Assembly (NCBI GenBank): GCA_942159475.1
Contig: OW804097.1
Span: 117,588,789-117,652,788 of the forward strand
Length of the DNA: 64,000 nt
Direction: 5' to 3'
From: Sthenelais limicola
Lineage: Eukaryota > Annelida > Polychaeta > Phyllodocida > Sigalionidae
A program made the position numbers and the translations under genes. This document shows positions 45,615 through 56,824 of this stretch, piece after piece; position 1 is the first letter of the stretch; every line of letters starts with the position of its first letter. The notes beneath the pieces were generated by a model, which was not told the origin of the DNA, did not search any database, and worked only from the letters and a program-made list of their open reading frames with translations.

Positions 45615-45957
45615 TAGGGGACTTGCATGTGCCACTGCGCATCTCCACTGCAGTGCATGCTGGGATGCATTCTGTTGAAATCTGACATACAAATATTTCG
45701 CAACATTTTTATCAAAAATTGCAAGAATGTTTCCCCAATATCAGAGCTTGTATAAATGATCAATCAAAACCAAATGCATGATGGAAAAGATTGGACTTGT
45801 GTCATAGAAACATGTATAACACATGGATATCGACATTAGAGCATTGACAAATAGTCCATGCTGAACATGGCATGTTTTCTATAGATTTTAGACTGTACCA
45901 TTAGTCCCATAATTCCATGCGAATAAGATTCAAAATGGCGGCTATGCAAATCCCCTA
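45615..45957 (-). mobile_element. family C MITE
   Basis: Reverse, 343 bp. Outer bases AATAGGGG/CCCCTATT pair. Right end has ATGCAAAT. Confidence 0.9.
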
Positions 45958-46119
45958 TTGCTGCTATTACAAGAAAACAACTTTTACCGAAATCACTCAT
46001 AACCATAACTTATAAGACTGTCTTTATCAATATTCTGCTGCTGTTATACGTTTATTCAAGAACGGTGAGCGATAATAGGTGAAGTCATCGTAGGGAAGGA
46101 TTCCTGCGGGTCCTCCTAA

Positions 46120-46455
46120 TAGGGGAGTTGCATGTGCCACTGCGCATGTCTGTTACAGTGCAACCTGGGATGGATTCTGATGAAATCTAACAAAACTATT
46201 TGGCAACATTTTTATCGAAAATTACAAGAATGTTTTCAACAATATCACAGCTTGTATAACTGATCTATATTAACCAAATGCATAATGGGAAAGATGGGGA
46301 CTTGAAAAATGTATAACGCATGGATATTGATATTAGAGCACTGATAAATGCACCATGCTGAACATGGCATGTTTTCTACAGATTTTATACTGTACCATAA
46401 GTCCCATAATGCCATGCGAATCAGGATTCAAAATGGCGGCTATGCAACTCCCCAA
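46120..46455 (-). mobile_element. family C MITE
   Basis: Reverse, 336 bp. Both octamers mutated (AGTTGCAT and ATGCAACT). Lies 162 bp from the previous C copy in the same orientation. Confidence 0.88.
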
Positions 46456-46829
46456 TACAAATGAGGATGTTTTTAAAGCCCTGTAACAGAGAAGCAACTG
46501 GGCGAAGTCCTCTAAATCTTTTATCAAATGCCCTTTAGATGGGTTGGGAAAGAATGGAACAAAAACAAGTAGAAAATATTTAGATTTTGACCAAAGTTAA
46601 CTGAGAGTGCAGCTTTTATGAGGAATGTAATGACTAAGTGCAGTAGGTTTCCACACAAATTCCAATAACTTATTCCAACCTTCCTCTCAAATTAGATTAA
46701 ATGGTAACCACTGGCCCGATGGCGTTGAAGTCGACAGAGAAAACCAATTAACATTTCCCTCAGCTACCCTATAGTCTCATACATCATGCAGAATGTACGG
46801 CTCGTGGGGGGTCTTAAATTTGGACATGT
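46456..46829. other. no recognised feature
   Basis: Unique spacer. Confidence 0.5.
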
Positions 46830-47064
46830 GGGTCAGACTTTCAGAAAATGTACAATTGGCAACTATACACATTTAGTAAGTTCTGCTAAATTCGGCTGCA
46901 ATTTGGCCAATACTAGGTAAATTCGAGTATATTCGGCATTGCATTAATTCTAGCAATCTGTTTGGTTAGGTTGGACTCTATTTTGAACTTTATATTCGTC
47001 TGAAATTTGGGTTATTTGAGAAGATTGGTTAAGGTGAATTGTACATTTTCTGAAGATCTGACCC
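46830..47064 (+). mobile_element. family A1 MITE
   Basis: Forward, target duplication ATGT/ATGT. Confidence 0.93.
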
Positions 47065-47860
47065 ATGTACTGAACTCTACATTATTCATAATAAGAGTCC
47101 ATTCATTCATGAAGGAAGGAGACAATATGTTTCACATATTTATTGCAAGACTCTTCATTTAACACCGAAGAGATCTTCCAATTTAACGACCAATTTATAG
47201 GATATTAATTACAATACGGTATAAGCACTTGGTATGCTGTCGTAGAACTTCCTAATTTTCCAGGGAGATAGAAAAAAAAGGCCAGTAGATTCTTTGTAGG
47301 AAAATTAAGATAAGAACGTCGAAATAATCACACATAGACACCTTAATTATGCCCCACTGTGTTCACTTACATCGACAGAGGCCAACTAGCCTATACTACA
47401 AATAAATTCCCCTTTGAACTGATTTATTTCTGCATATATCAATTATATTAGGGGTTTATATAAACCTTTATACATGCTTCTGTTAAAGCTGCACCCCCAG
47501 TTAAAGCTTTCAATCAAAAACTAAAGATTTTCTACTTTGTGACCAAGGTTTTGGAGGATTTTGATGGGTTGTTTTTGCTACTAGGCTTCCTAAAAGTCCA
47601 TTTATATTTCGGGGACCCATCGCGATCTCCTCTCCTGTGGTGGCTTCACTTATTATCGCTCATCGGCGGCTGTTTTCTCTCAGCCGATTCAACTTATTAT
47701 TACATACATAATATGTGATTTCAGGGGTGTTATTCAGGGGTGCTATTTGAAAAGTCAAACAGCACTTATGTGCTATTTGAGCCGAATATCCACAAGATTG
47801 ATGGAAACCAAGATAAAATACTATTAAAATCGAGTTCTCTTGTTGATTGTATGTAATAAA
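47065..47860. other. no recognised feature
   Basis: About 800 bp of unique sequence; nothing supported. Confidence 0.5.
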
Positions 47861-47992
47861 TACCTAATATAGCACTCTGTTCGGTTTCTAATCGATCAAT
47901 GTCAGGTCAAATCGCACTCTACCCCTTCAGGGTGTCGTGCGATTTGACCCGACTTCTTGATCGATTACAAACCTCCATCCTGCCATTAGGTA
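47861..47992. mobile_element. element I: foldback beside the minisatellite
   Basis: Arms TACCTAATATAGCA/TGCCATTAGGTA (outer) and AATCGATCAATGTCAGGTCA with its complement (inner) make a nearly complete hairpin with a tip near 47925. It directly borders the 69-bp array. Confidence 0.75.
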
Positions 47993-48000
47993 TAAAAATC

Positions 48001-48898
48001 TTTGTATAAATATATAACAGCAGCAGAATGTTGATATAAATCCAGTCCTATAAGTCATAATATGAGTAACACTTGTATAAACATATAACAGCAGCAGAAT
48101 ATTGATAAATCCAGTCCTATAAGTCATAATATGGGTAACTCTTGTATAAACATATAACAGCAGCAGAATATTGATAAATCCAGTCCTATAAGTCATAATA
48201 TGGGTAACTCTTGTATAAACATATAACAGCAGCAGAATATTGATACATCCAGTCCTATAAGTCATAATATGAGTAACCCTTGTATAAACATATAACAGCA
48301 GCAGAATATTGATACACCCAGTCCTATAAGTCATAATATGAGTAACCCTTGTATAAACATATAATAGCAGCAGAATATTGATACATCCAGTCCTATAAGT
48401 CATAATATGAGTAACTCTTGTATAAACATATAACAGCAGCAGGATATTGATACATCCAGTCCTATAAGTCATAATATGAGTAACTCTTGTATAAACATAT
48501 AACAGCAGCAGAATGTTGATAAATCCAGTCCTATAAGTCATGATATGAGTAACTCTTGTATAAACATATAACAGCAGCAGAATGTTGATAAATCCAGTCC
48601 TATAAGTCATAATTATGAGTAACCCTTGTATAAACATATAACAGCAGCAGAATATTGATACATCCAGTCCTATAAGTCATAATATGAGTAACTCTTGTAT
48701 AAACATATAATAGCAGCAGAATATTGATAAATCCAGTCCTATAAGTCATAATATGAGTAACTCTTGTATAAACATATAACAGCAGCAGAATATTGATAAA
48801 TCGAGTCCTATAAGTCATAATATGAGTAACTCTTGTATAAACATATATCAGCAGCAGAATATTGATAAATTCAGTCCTATATAAGTCATAATATGAGT
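48001..48898. repeat. 69-bp minisatellite, ~13 units
   Basis: Each unit runs CAGTCCTATAAGTCATAATA through AACATATAACAGCAGCAG to the next CAG. Units differ by a few bases. Because 69 is a multiple of three and one minus-strand frame lacks stops, it translates into a repeated 23-residue hydrophobic string. That frame breaks at about 48606 where one unit has an extra base. I regard it as non-coding. Confidence 0.93.
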
Positions 48899-49065
48899 GA
48901 CTTTGGGTAGATTGGTGAGAATGCAACTTTAAACAAGGCCATAAAGCTATTCCTCCTCCAGGCTATAAACATGCGCATAGTGTGCTCTACTATTGTGTGA
49001 ATTATTCACGTCCATGATGTAAGGCCTCGGCCACGGACATCTATACACTGCTACTTCCAACATGT

Positions 49066-49300
49066 GGGTCAGATTTTCAGAAAATATACAATCGGCAGCT
49101 CTTCACATTAAGGAAATTCTGCTAAATTAGGCTGAAAAATGATGAATACCGGGTATATCTGAGTACAATTGGTATCACATTGATTTAAAGTAACAGTTCT
49201 GTTATGTTAAACCGCATTTTGAAGCTCATTTTTGTCTTAAATGTGGGTTATTTGAAAGGATCAGTGGAGACAAATTGTACATTTTCTGAAAATCTGACCC
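49066..49300 (+). mobile_element. family A2 MITE
   Basis: Forward, full length, flanks ATGT/AAAT. Confidence 0.9.
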
Positions 49301-49707
49301 AAATGTATAGATCCAGAACGAGCGGCTGATATCCAGATCTCGATGGCGTTCCACTAAATGACCCTAAATGAGTTGAAGGTAGGCTATTCGGAATTGTTAT
49401 CATTGCATTGCAATGTTTTAAATATCGCATTCACATCACATATATCCTTAACGGTCTAGAGACAATTTATAAACAGAAAGTAAATTATCGTCTTGCATCG
49501 ACCGCATTCCATGAAAATGCTTCGTAGACGTTTTTTTCTTCATTCCATTTGTGTACCTATCAGTGGCGACTGTCGCTTTTCTTATCGGAGGGAATGAAGG
49601 GGAGATAGACTCTGGGTTTGGCATACCAGCAGACATATCAGACTCATATATGGAGAGACTCATCAACCTTATCATATGAAAGCTGCATTCTTAGCTAACA
49701 TGGCTAA

Positions 49708-49742
49708 CACCTGATGAAGGGAGTGTTTCCCGAAAGCTTGTG
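49708..49742 (+). ncRNA. hammerhead-like motif 1 (Penelope-type)
   Basis: CTGATGA (49711-49717), a GGGA/TCCC stem II with a 5-nt loop, then GAAA (49732-49735). It fits C3-A9 and G12-A15 of the hammerhead core. Flanking CAC (49708-49710) and GTG (49740-49742) can make stem I, and stem III is minimal. One extra unpaired A (49718) precedes stem II. AATAAA follows. Penelope-like elements are known to carry such ribozymes; activity here is untested. Confidence 0.5.
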
Positions 49743-50279
49743 AAAGAATAAATAACAACTACAACACTCGGGGTTTAATTCCTAATCCTTAACGACCAAC
49801 ATCATTTACCACACCGGCCAACCCGATATACCACGATCTTTTCCCACTCCACTTACTTGGCTAACATCAGTCAAAAACTAAATAATTACTTTTTTTGTTT
49901 CGTTCTTTCCCTACCCAATTGAAAAGCATCTGACAATGGAGGATTTCATCAAGTTGTTTTTGATGCAGGGCTTCATATTCTACTTCAATTTCTTTTCTGA
50001 AAATCTGACTCATAAGCATATAACAGCTGTTTAGTTTAGTTGAAGATTATATCATTCAGCTAAAGCATTAGAAAGATAGGTTGTTGTTCCCAGCTAATCC
50101 TTATTGAAACTACATTAATAACTGGAGAAAAGTAGCTCAAAGTTTTGATAACTTCAGTCCCATAATTTGGTAAGTTTTCGTAATATAGGCAAGAATGCAC
50201 CTTGAATAGCAGTGGCTCAAAATGAAAGAAATGACTCATTTTTCATCTTTCAATCAGATATTATATTCTATATATAACA

Positions 50280-50318
50280 TCTTCTGAAGAAGCCCAAGAA
50301 AGGCGAAACGCGTCAGGA
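50280..50318 (+). ncRNA. hammerhead-like motif 2 (Penelope-type)
   Basis: CTGAAGA (50284-50290) fits CUGANGA. GCC/GGC forms stem II over a 7-nt loop, followed by GAAA (50305-50308) and then CGCGTC, giving a two-pair stem III and a GUC-type cleavage triplet ending at 50314. TCTT (50280-50283) pairs with AGGA (50315-50318) as stem I. One extra A (50291) again precedes stem II. AATAAA follows at once. Confidence 0.55.
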
Positions 50319-50522
50319 ACGCCAATAAACCTGCATAATGCCAACTTGATTCGTTCCCATGATTGTTTTAGATAAGTTGCCTCCCTTCAATCTTTTGATA
50401 ATATTATATTATAGCTTTGACTCATAGCACTCTGCTTCTGATTCGCTCCACTCTGATTTATTGATGGGCTTACAACTTAACGAAAATATAGGTCTACTTT
50501 TCCTATCGAACCGAAGGTATAT

Positions 50523-50754
50523 GGGTGAAATCGTCAGAAAATGTACAATTCGCCTTCAGCAATCCTCTCAAATAACCCAAATTTAAGACAAAATTGAAGT
50601 TCCAAATCCAGTTCAACATAACCAAACATATTGTGCAAATCAAGTCAATAGCGAATATATTCAGATATACCTACCATTGTCTATTTTCCAGCCCAATTTA
50701 GCAGCATTTAAATGTGTACAGCTGCCGATTGTACATTTTCTGAAGATCTGACCC
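50523..50754 (-). mobile_element. family A3 MITE, variant tip
   Basis: Reverse with the GGGTGAAATCGTC tip. Target duplication ATAT/ATAT. Confidence 0.9.
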
Positions 50755-50858
50755 ATATATTATTGTATGCTACCTGCAAGGTAAACAGGCAGATGCTATT
50801 GACCGCGATGATTAACTACACTTATTCCCAAAGCCTGGTTTGGTGAATCGATACCATA

Positions 50859-51207
50859 TGTGATGTGTTACAGAAAAATGAGTCACAATGAATTTTGAGA
50901 TATTTGAAAAGGATGAAGCAGATTCCAATGATGGTAAACATTAGGACAGCTGAAAAGTATTTCTAAATTTTCAGTTTGATATTTTTATTTTTGAAAAAAA
51001 AATAAAAATGGTTTGGGTGGACATTTACTAGTAAAGTAGCTAAATATACTCTAAAAGATGACCTTAGAAATGTATGGGTAGATTCAATCAAACAGCATTA
51101 GACACCGAAAAAATGAAAACATTCCTACAAAGACATCTTGTGAATAAATAACTTTGAAAAAGAGCGATTTTGCAGACTTGTGATTCATTGTTCTATAACA
51201 CATCACA
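50859..51207 (+). mobile_element. family B MITE, shortened
   Basis: 349 bp, both ends present, internal deletions near the left end. The right heptamer is mutated (TGATTCA). Confidence 0.87.
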
Positions 51208-51377
51208 TATATATGTACATACATATATACATATGGCTAGCGTGACACCAACCATTTTAAATTGTCACCTGAGTTTTCTTAGCTATAGGCTAGGAAGTTA
51301 TATTTAGAATTTAATGAGCTTAAATTCACACGAAAGTGTCAACTAGAGAATTCTATAGATGTACATGAAATAATTAT

Positions 51378-51593
51378 GGGTTAGATTTTCAGAAAATGTA
51401 CAATTGGCAGCTGTACACATTTAGTAAATTCTGCTAAATTAGACTTCAATTTGGTCAATACTAGGTAAATTCGAGTATATTCAGTATTGCATTGATTCTA
51501 GCAATCTGTTTGGTTAGGTTGAACTGTATTTTTAACTTTATTTTCGTCTGAAATTTGGGTTATTTGAGAGGATTGGTGAAAGGGAATTGTACA
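51378..51593 (+). mobile_element. family A1 MITE, right end cut
   Basis: Forward. Stops at GAATTGTACAAA where element G copy 2 begins. The last ~20 bp and the target duplication are lost. Confidence 0.88.
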
Positions 51594-51870
51594 AACTAAC
51601 GTGTTGGTTGAAGGAGCGTGAATATTGCACAAGTTGCGTAGCAACGAGTGCAATATTCTAAGCGACTGAAACCAACGAGTTAGTTAACAGATTTATTATA
51701 CATGCTTTTATCATGAAAATAGAAAAAAATTGAGTCATAAATTTAAATTTCACCAGTAATCTTAGTAAAATAAACAGATTGGTTGCCATGACAACCCCAC
51801 GTAAATCACTACGCACTATGCGTAAGTCACTCTAGATACGTTGTTTTCAGAGCAATGCGTGTATAATAAT
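51594..51870 (+). mobile_element. element G, copy 2
   Basis: Fuller left end than copy 1: CTAACGTGTTGGTT pairs with AACCAACGAGTTAG and encloses the GAATATTGCAC stem, so an 86-bp multi-stem structure can form (51596-51681). The remainder matches copy 1 and ends GCGTGTATAATAA. Confidence 0.82.
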
Positions 51871-52269
51871 AAATAATGATAATTATGATATTATTTTTTT
51901 GATGAGCATCTGTAACCACAAGGTATAACATGCAGTGCGATACTGAGGGCAAACGAATTACGACGGACATTCAACAAATTGTTGACCAAACGATCCGTCC
52001 AAAATGCCTTTTCCTCCTCATGAATGGTATGATACTCCAGGCAAGACAATTGTGTTTGTGCCCCAGACCCAGAGGTCGATGACTGGGGCGTCATGAATGG
52101 CGGAGGCATATCAAAAGGCTGCTTTCAAATATTCAGTAAGGGCATAGTTTACAACGGGGCCTGCCATGTTACTAAAAGATGTACCGAGCCCTTGCCGACC
52201 TTTAATCATATGGGACAAAGGCCACGTAATAGGTGTGTTTTTGGATTTCTAGTACATCCATATATATAT
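51871..52269. other. no recognised feature
   Basis: Unique spacer. Confidence 0.5.
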
Positions 52270-52505
52270 GGGTCAGATTTTCAGAAAATGTACAATAGGC
52301 AGCTGCACACATTTTAGTAAATTATGTTAAAATAGGCTACAATTTGGCCAATACTAGGTAAATTCAAGTATATTAGGCATTGCATTGACTCTAGCAATCT
52401 ACTTGGTTAGGTTGAACTGTATTTTGAAGTTTATTTTCGTCTATAATTTGGGTTATTTGATTAGATTGGTGAAGTTGAATTGTACATTTTCTGTAAATCT
52501 GCCCC
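52270..52505 (+). mobile_element. family A1 MITE
   Basis: Forward, target duplication ATAT/ATAT. Right tip mutated to GCCCC. Confidence 0.92.
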
Positions 52506-52746
52506 ATATAGATATAGACCAGCAAGCTGGCGAACCTTGGACACGATTCCCTGCTATCAAGTGCAGTAGCTTAATATGTTATTGTTAATGGTCCTTTTTG
52601 AATGATTGATGAATTCTGCACCAACTGTTCGTATAAAGTCATGGACAAACATACACACTAAAGTACCAACATTAACGGAAGGCATTGCTCAAAGTCGAAA
52701 TATCATTCTTTGGTGAGTTTGAAGTGAATAGTTTACTGCAGCAGGA

Positions 52747-53197
52747 ATGCTATCTATCTATCTACCTATATGTCTATGTGGAATGCTATCTATTTATCTA
52801 TCTATCTATCTGGAATGCTATCTATCTATCAATCTATCTATCTGGAATGCTATCTATCTATCTATCTATGTATCTATCTGGAATGCTAACTATCTATCTA
52901 TGTATCTATCTGGAATGCTATCTATCTATCTATCTACCTATATGTCTATTTGGAATGCTATCTATCTATCTATCTGGAATGCTATCTATGTATCTATCTA
53001 TCTGGAATGCTATCTATCTATCTGAAATGCTATCTATCTATCTATCTATATATCTATCTCGAATCTATCTATCTACCTATATGTCTATCTGGAATGCTAT
53101 CTATCTATCTATCTATCTATCTGGAATGCTATCTATCTATCTATCTATCTATCTGGAATGCTATCTATCTATCCATCTATCCATCTATCTATCTGGT
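52747..53197. repeat. compound CTAT (GATA) microsatellite
   Basis: Runs of CTAT broken at irregular intervals by GGAATG or TCTGGAATG. The interruptions are themselves regularly repeated, giving a higher-order array of variable-length units. Open in several frames only because the repeat lacks stops. Confidence 0.95.
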
Positions 53198-53212
53198 ATT
53201 CGTCATAGTTAA

Positions 53213-53401
53213 GCCGTGGACACACACAGCCGATTTGGCTCCCGATTGTCCCCCGATTTTGGTCTTCCAATGAATCCTAGGATTTCATTTCCAAACCTGG
53301 TTGATGTTATTTCAAAAACATAAACCAGGACTTGAAATGAAATCATAGGATTTATCGGGAGACCAAAATCGGGAGCCAAATCGGTTGTGTGTGTCCACAG
53401 C
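53213..53401. mobile_element. family E foldback MITE
   Basis: 189 bp with TTAA on both sides. Arms GCCGTGGACACACACAGCCG and complement intact. Sits 15 bp after the GATA array. Confidence 0.92.
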
Positions 53402-53671
53402 TTAAACATTGAAAAATTGGCCATCGTGGTAGTCCCCTACCATGCGATTCTCACAGAATTTAGTGGAAAGGAGCATGAGAATTGGCTTAGTGGACTAGGC
53501 CCTCTAGCTTGTTGGAAAGGAGTATTCAGCCAGTCATTCACGATGTTGGGCAACAACTAAGTGCTTTGTTTACATTACGTAACTAGATTACTGTAAAGAG
53601 ATTATTTGCCTCTCCACTCTCAAGCTAAAATATATCTACTGTCACTTTCTGTATTTCGCAATATCAGTACT

Positions 53672-53906
53672 GGGTGAAGCCACAAGACAATGTACAATTC
53701 ATCTTCATCAATCCTCTCAAATAATCCAAATTTCAGACGAAAATAAAGTTCAAAATACAGTTCAACCTAACCAAACAGATTGCTAGAATCAATGCAATGC
53801 CAAATATACTCGAATTTACCTAGTATTGACCAAATTACAGCCTAATTTAGCAGAATTTACTAAATGTGTACAGCTGCCAATTGTACATTTTCTGAAAATC
53901 TGACCC
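53672..53906 (-). mobile_element. family A1 MITE, variant tip
   Basis: Reverse, tip GGGTGAAGCCAC. Target duplication TACT/TACT. Confidence 0.92.
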
Positions 53907-54010
53907 TACTTATCTCCTTTCCCTGTTCTTCCCCACGCTCAGACGTGCGGTGGAAGACCTGCACCTCGGTGCTAGGCCGACAATATTGATAAATAAAGCA
54001 TTCATTCATT
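53907..54010 (+). mobile_element. LINE 3' end with CATT tail
   Basis: GGTGGAAGACCTGCACCTCG, a short unique stretch, then AATAAAGCATTCATTCATT. A poly(A)-like signal and a short tandem tail are the layout of CR1/L2/Jockey-type 3' ends. No coding portion attached. Confidence 0.5.
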
Positions 54011-54148
54011 GAGATGACCTTTTTGCGGCCCTTTGGTATTGGTATTTATACGTGAGGCGATAAACGTCGCATGGGCTTCACTGAATGTTTTAGACAGAGT
54101 GTGAAAACGTGTGGTTACCAACGAATGCTTTATTATATACATTTATAT

Positions 54149-54383
54149 GGGTCAGATTTTCAGAAAATGTACAATTCGCCTTCATTAATTCTCTCAAATA
54201 ACCCAAATTCAAGACAGAAATGAGCTTCAAAATACAGTTTAACATAGCAGAACTGATACTATAAATCAATTCGACACTGAATATACTCAGATATACCAGG
54301 CATTCATCATTTTTCAGCCTAATTTAGCAGAATTTCTTAAATGTGAAGAGCTGGCAATTGTACATTTTGGGAAAATCTGACCC
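54149..54383 (-). mobile_element. family A2 MITE
   Basis: Reverse, target duplication ATAT/ATAT. Confidence 0.92.
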
Positions 54384-54434
54384 ATATATATGCGGGTACA
54401 TGTCTGATATCCTTTTTTACTTCTTTGATTAATA

Positions 54435-54751
54435 ATACATAGATTTTACTAACGTCACGGCCGTCGCCATTGTGGGGGGCTCGTTAGATGTCTATGTATG
54501 CTGCGATACTTGAAAATACCGTTTTCTGGCTGTTTTAACCTTCACCGGTTTTAATCTGCCTAAACAAACCCTTCTTGATAGGTTAGATTATCTTTCTTTA
54601 GTGTACTATTACTCAAGTATCCACTATTGTGAGGTTTATCAGCTTTGTTTTGATAACCATGCCATAGACGGCAAGGGGAGCGCTGACCCCTGTCATGGCG
54701 GCCAGTAGGATTCCCTAGCCACCTGGGTGACGTCATGTGAAATCTATGTAT
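54435..54751. mobile_element. element L: MITE with CRE in one end
   Basis: 317 bp. Ends ATACATAGATTTTACTAACG and near complement. Right arm contains TGACGTCA (54728-54735); left arm has ACGTCAC. Flank bases allow an AT or TA target. Confidence 0.75.
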
Positions 54752-54888
54752 ACTTTTATTTTATTTAAATGTACAGATCTTGACTGAGGAGATTCCTATC
54801 AAAAAAGTGGTTTCAGTCTCTTAAATACACACACATACACTTAAATACACACATGAATGATAATTCATTAATGTCTATACCACTGTAG

Positions 54889-55016
54889 AATCTATTCGGC
54901 GTTTCGGTTTAGTTCGTAAGAATCTTCATGCAATTGAAAAATGGACCCCCACAAATGACCCTTATGTCCTGAAGAAATACCTCAACACTGAGAAAATATA
55001 TCAGAAATTTCAATGA
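54889..55016 (+). CDS. possible orphan terminal exon
   Basis: A frame of 41 codons ends at TGA 55014-55016 and is preceded by an acceptor-like CCACTGTAG at 54880-54888. The translation (SIRRFGLVRKNLHAIEKWTP, then DPYVLKKYLNTEKIYQKF) looks protein-like: balanced charge, aromatic residues and no low complexity. I do not recognise the family. Without the splice the frame opens only after a TAA about 40 bp upstream, and it has no ATG. No matching upstream exon was found; the region to the left is occupied by MITEs. It may be the last exon of a gene, an exon fragment, or a chance frame. Confidence 0.25.
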
Positions 55017-55126
55017 GAATGTTATGGGGGCAGAATGGCATAATTATATAGTCTTTCGATACTTGGGGCGGGAGGTCTATAGACATAGATATAAAAGGCT
55101 CCGCCCACATGGTGCCATAATTATAT

Positions 55127-55351
55127 GGGTCAGATTTTCAGGAAATGTACAATTCGCCTTTACCAATTCTCTCAAATAACCCAAATTTAAGACAAAAATC
55201 AGGATCAAAACACTGTTCAACCTAACCAAACAGATTGCTAGAATCAAGGCAATACCAAATATACTCAGATATACCTAGTGTTCGGTCCAATTGAGCAGAA
55301 TTTACAAAATATGTTGATCTGCCAATTGTACATTTTCTGAAAATCTGACCC
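55127..55351 (-). mobile_element. family A3 MITE
   Basis: Reverse with a small core deletion. Flanks show AATTATAT on both sides, longer than the usual 4-bp duplication and possibly coincidental. Confidence 0.9.
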
Positions 55352-55628
55352 AATTATATGTCACGGAACATGCTGGATACCTCCTCTGTTTCTCCAGCTC
55401 TTTTTGTCCCAGGTAATCCAATCATGCTGCATGAAGAGAAACTCGACTTATGTAATATCTACAAGTACGGCCGATACAGTAATTACTACAGTCAGCAACA
55501 TTTCATGGGTGATATACGCATTATAAAGGCCCATGTTCACACTCAGCCGGTCGACTATAATACTTTAACATTGTGGTATTTGCCGTACGGAGCACGTACA
55601 CCAAGAGTGGGCCTACTTCACAGAATAT
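55352..55628. other. no supported gene
   Basis: A chance-looking open frame runs from 55358 through this spacer into the next A copy. Confidence 0.45.
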
Positions 55629-55864
55629 GGGTCAGATTTTCAGAAAATGTACAAATTCACCTTCACCAATCTTCTCAAATAACCCGAATTTCAGACAAAA
55701 ATAAAGTTCAAAACACAGTTCTACCTAACCAAACAGATTGCTAGAATCAATGCAATGCCGAATATACTCGAATTTACCTAGTATTGACCAAATTGCAGCT
55801 TAATTTAGCAGAATTTACTAAAAGTGTAGAGCTGCCAATTGTACATTTTCTGAAAATCTGACCC
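55629..55864 (-). mobile_element. family A1 MITE
   Basis: Reverse, target duplication ATAT/ATAT. Confidence 0.92.
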
Positions 55865-56583
55865 ATATTCTCTGAAAATGCCCCAGATTAAAGCTATGTG
55901 TATGTTCAAATATAGTTATGATAGCAAGTGTTAGACATGCCAAAGATACATTGATGTGTCGCTGTATGTATGCATATAATTCACTAACCTATTGGTATAT
56001 ATATGTCATTAAGACAATGCATGAGATAACAGATTCTTTACTACCCTTCCAACCTTTCGTGATAATGTACATTCTCATAACTAAACGTTTTTTTGCAAAG
56101 AGGCAGTGTGTATGAAGTAGAAATAGATATTAGACATGAACTGCATTTTATTCATAAATATATGTGTGTGTAAATAGTGTCAGCCTAGCTGAGTCGAAAC
56201 ATTATTATCAACTATAATATCAGTGGAATATATCTGCTAAAAGGAGAAATAATGAGCAGATATGACACAAAGAAACAATGACAACCAAAGACAACAGACC
56301 TAAGACACAGAGAGAACAGCACACAGAGAGAGAGAAGCCAAAAAGAATACATCACTTTTCCCAATCTCATATTTCCTACCAATCTTCCAGTCATTCTTGT
56401 TAGATTTATTAGATCTCTATTTACCACTGCTGGGCTTACAGAGAAGAGAAGCTACTGTCTCTTGCCATATTCCAATTATAGAAGCCACAATATTGATTTG
56501 AAGTTAACACAAACTGTCTCGCTGCCAGAAGGCCATTAGTCACCAGGCCTTCTTCTCGCTTTATGGCACCCACGTGACTTCAT
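55865..56583. other. no recognised feature
   Basis: Unique DNA with a purine-rich ACACAGAGAGAGAG patch near 56310. Confidence 0.5.
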
Positions 56584-56818
56584 GGGTCAGATTTTTAGAA
56601 AATGCACAATCTACAGTTCTACACATCTCTCAAATTCTGCTAAATTAAAGTGAAAAATGATAGATAATGAGTATATCTGAGTGTATTTTGTATTGTATTC
56701 ATTCAATAAATCTGTCTGGTTATGTTGAACTGTATTTTTAACCTGATTTTTGTCTTAAATTTGGGTTATCTGACAGGATTGGTGAAGGCGAATTGTACAC
56801 TTTCTGAAAACTTGTCCC
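56584..56818 (+). mobile_element. family A3 MITE
   Basis: Forward, diverged ends (right tip CTTGTCCC). Only 6 bp from the D element to its right. Confidence 0.86.
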
Positions 56819-56824
56819 ACTAAA

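Larger units (their letters stand above)
49301..50522. other. no gene; two hammerhead-like motifs
   Basis: Apart from the motifs at 49708 and 50280, a lone A-type end (TTTTCTGAAAATCTGACTCA) is present near 49992. No Penelope reverse transcriptase or GIY-YIG coding sequence was found around them. Confidence 0.5.

Noticed and set aside
48001..48898. CRISPR array
   Set aside because: Units are contiguous with no unique spacers, and the genome is eukaryotic.
47927..48926. Long minus-strand frame of 23-residue repeats as a protein gene
   Set aside because: It follows from a stop-free 69-bp satellite; frame breaks inside the array and there is no flanking gene structure.
52685..53273. Overlapping frames rich in Ile/Tyr/Leu/Ser
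   Set aside because: Translation of the CTAT repeat in all frames.
55358..55744. 128-residue frame as a gene
   Set aside because: Its last third is family A sequence and the rest shows no known motif; probably chance.
56180..56205. Hammerhead-like CTGAGTCGAAACATT
   Set aside because: Only the GAAA box fits; no upstream core or stems.
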